This document shows positions 6,076-6,265 of a DNA stretch of 6,265 bases, one piece after another. The stretch comes from Flavobacteriales bacterium (GTDB lineage Bacteria > Bacteroidota > Bacteroidia > Flavobacteriales > Flavobacteriaceae): contig JALVDN010000440.1 of NCBI GenBank assembly GCA_027008965.1, positions 1 through 6,265 of the forward strand, read 5' to 3'. The notes beneath the pieces are model-generated. The model saw nothing but the letters and a program-made list of their open reading frames with translations. It did not search any database and was not told where the DNA came from. How positions within the stretch are numbered: position 1 is the first letter of the stretch; every line of letters starts with the position of its first letter. The translations under genes were made by a program, and so were the position numbers.

Positions 6076-6265
6076 TCAATTTCTACGCATCAATTCATTC
6101 ACCATTCTTTTTAATCGTTCAATTTCCGCTTCCTGTTTTTCTACCTTTTCTTTCAAATTTTCAATCATCTCCTGCTGCTCTTGCACCGCCTTCACCAAGG
6201 GCACCACAAACTCGGCATAACGGAGGCCATAGTGGTCATTTTCGTTTTTGGGTTTGTCCACACCG
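6076..6265 (-). CDS. C-terminus of a tail-fibre-domain / Peptidase_S74-like protein (5' end outside window)
   Basis: The frame is open to the window edge, and 62 codons plus the stop are visible. A GTG at 6261 could be read as a start, but the protein looks like the tail of a longer one. YGLRYAEFVVPLVKAVQEQQ, near the start of the visible part, resembles the end of Peptidase_S74 intramolecular chaperone domains. In those proteins a trimeric fibre or adhesin is folded and the domain is then often self-cleaved. The last 35 or so residues form a clear coiled coil rich in E, K, I and L, with heptad spacing (IENLKEKVEKQEAEIERLKR), ending MRRN. In Bacteroidota such C-termini occur on large secreted or surface proteins as well as phage fibres. 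The visible part holds no catalytic residues, so the domain call rests on the terminal motif alone. The gene ends in a strong terminator and is therefore separate from ftsK. Confidence 0.7.
   Translation of the reverse strand, partial: GVDKPKNENDHYGLRYAEFVVPLVKAVQEQQEMIENLKEKVEKQEAEIERLKRMVNELMRRN

Noticed and set aside
5709..6114. Open frames on both strands across the GC-rich island (for example 5790-6002 minus, 5709-6029 plus)
   Set aside because: They are rich in R, P and S, match no family I know, cross the island borders and the terminator, and are expected by chance in GC-rich DNA where stop codons are rare.

Overview
The window is a stretch of chromosome from a member of the Bacteroidota, most likely a flavobacterium-like lineage. 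This rests on three things: the protein sequences, Bacteroidota-type promoter motifs (TTTG / TAnnTTTG), and A-rich translation starts with no Shine-Dalgarno sequence. All recognisable genes lie on the minus strand, so transcription runs from the high coordinates to the low ones.

In transcription order the window starts with the last 62 codons of a gene that begins outside it. Its C-terminus looks like the end of a Peptidase_S74 / tail-fibre-domain protein with a coiled coil. A strong intrinsic terminator follows (6001-6037). Next is a non-coding, GC-rich island of about 240 bp (5763-6000), unlike the AT-rich sequence around it. After it come an AT-rich leader and a good Bacteroidota promoter (5690-5720). 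That promoter serves a tight three-gene unit: ftsK (DNA translocase, 795 aa), a LolA-like periplasmic carrier (212 aa) and a long LptF/LptG-family permease (595 aa). The gaps are 12 bp and 2 bp, so co-transcription is likely. The unit joins chromosome segregation at division (FtsK) to lipoprotein/lipid traffic across the periplasm (LolA-like) and lipopolysaccharide export (LptF/G).

A 64-bp gap holding a possible -7 motif leads to hpt (hypoxanthine phosphoribosyltransferase, 179 aa). Seven bases later comes adk (adenylate kinase), of which the first 75 codons are present before the window ends. These two genes form a purine salvage/nucleotide balance pair.

The coding part is conserved housekeeping sequence. 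The item most worth a second look is the GC-rich intergenic island. It has internal direct and inverted repeats, abuts the terminator T-tract exactly, and resembles from memory a kind of dispersed intergenic repeat common in Bacteroidota genomes. I see no convincing new multi-gene system in this window.
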